Origin: Lysobacterales bacterium
Lineage (GTDB): Bacteria; Pseudomonadota; Gammaproteobacteria; Xanthomonadales; SZUA-5
Direction of reading: 5' to 3'
Length of the DNA: 5,226 nt
Assembly (NCBI GenBank): GCA_024710675.1
Contig: JANJUH010000119.1
Coordinates: 1 to 5,226, forward strand
Below the pieces are notes generated by a model. That model did no database searches, had not been told where the DNA came from, and saw only the letters and a list, made by a program, of their open reading frames with translations. A program made the translations under genes and the position numbers. Shown here one piece after another: positions 4,950 to 5,226 of this stretch. The first letter of the stretch is position 1. Every line of letters starts with the position of its first letter.

Positions 4950-5226
4950 TTGGCCTGCAGACGCGCGGCGCCATCGAGGCGCAGCACCGAGCCGTTCATG
5001 TAGCGGTTGCGGAGCACGAAGCAGACCGCGTCGGCGAATTCGGCGGGGTCGCCGAGGCGCGCCGGGAAGGGCACGGTGGCTTCGAGCGCAGCCTTGACGT
5101 CGTCCGGCATGCCGCCGGCCATCGGCGTCATGAAGATGCCGGGCGCGATGGTGACGACGCGGATGCCGAAGCGCGCCAGTTCGCGCGCCATCGGCAGCGT
5201 CATGCCGACCACGCCGCCCTTGCTGG
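4946..5226 (-). CDS. SDR-family dehydrogenase, 3-hydroxyacyl-CoA dehydrogenase type II-like (C-terminal part)
   Basis: The gene enters from the right edge; about 92 residues precede the TAG stop. The first readable residues, SKGGVVGMTLPMARELA, hold the Lys of the SDR YxxxK catalytic motif (codon 5219-5221), with the Tyr just outside the window. They continue into IRVVTIAPGIFMTPM, the conserved PG/T segment that closes over the cofactor, then VPFPARLGDPAEFADAV and NGSVLRLDGAARLQ. This run closely parallels human HSD17B10, a type II 3-hydroxyacyl-CoA dehydrogenase, as I remember it, so NAD-dependent oxidation of 3-hydroxyacyl-CoA in beta-oxidation or isoleucine breakdown is the likely role. Family length is about 255 residues, so roughly a third is visible. 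GTG at 5210-5212 is internal, not a start. It lies upstream of yeiP on the same strand. Confidence 0.9.
   Translation of the reverse strand, partial: SKGGVVGMTLPMARELARFGIRVVTIAPGIFMTPMAGGMPDDVKAALEATVPFPARLGDPAEFADAVCFVLRNRYMNGSVLRLDGAARLQAK

Overview
This is an ordinary, GC-rich chromosomal stretch from what is most likely a gammaproteobacterium of the Lysobacterales (Xanthomonadales). The taxon is inferred from the very high GC, the gene types, and short extragenic palindromes that begin with GTAG, a style well known in Stenotrophomonas and its relatives. No marker gene fixes the genus.

Layout from left to right: (1) the C-terminal part of a glutathione peroxidase on the + strand, cut by the left edge; (2) a 181-bp convergent gap filled with GTAG-type palindromes; (3) an intracellular polyhydroxyalkanoate depolymerase (phaZ) on the - strand, with its Cys/Asp/His catalytic residues intact; (4) a divergent + strand pair, namely a probable outer-membrane beta-barrel protein with a signal peptide followed by a 60-residue protein with two membrane helices; (5) a 326-bp gene-free block holding a second palindrome family, a degenerate GTAG-type copy and a 7-bp tandem repeat; (6) a 12-helix APC-family amino acid permease on the + strand; (7) convergent with it, the EF-P paralogue yeiP (efpL) on the - strand; (8) a perfect inverted pair of GTAG palindromes; (9) the C-terminal part of an SDR dehydrogenase of the 3-hydroxyacyl-CoA dehydrogenase type II kind on the - strand, cut by the right edge.

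The genes do not form one pathway. PhaZ mobilises storage polyester, and the SDR could act on 3-hydroxyacyl-CoA, but they lie about 3.3 kb apart with unrelated genes between, so a functional link is only a guess. The peroxidase, the permease and YeiP are housekeeping-type functions. I found no phage, IS, CRISPR, toxin-antitoxin or defence module and no RNA gene.

The most notable content is extragenic. There are six copies of one GTAG-type palindrome (one degenerate) at three junctions. One perfect inverted pair lies in the presumed SDR-yeiP transcript, and one of its arms supplies the SDR stop codon. The paired barrel/small membrane protein genes are the only part with unknown function.
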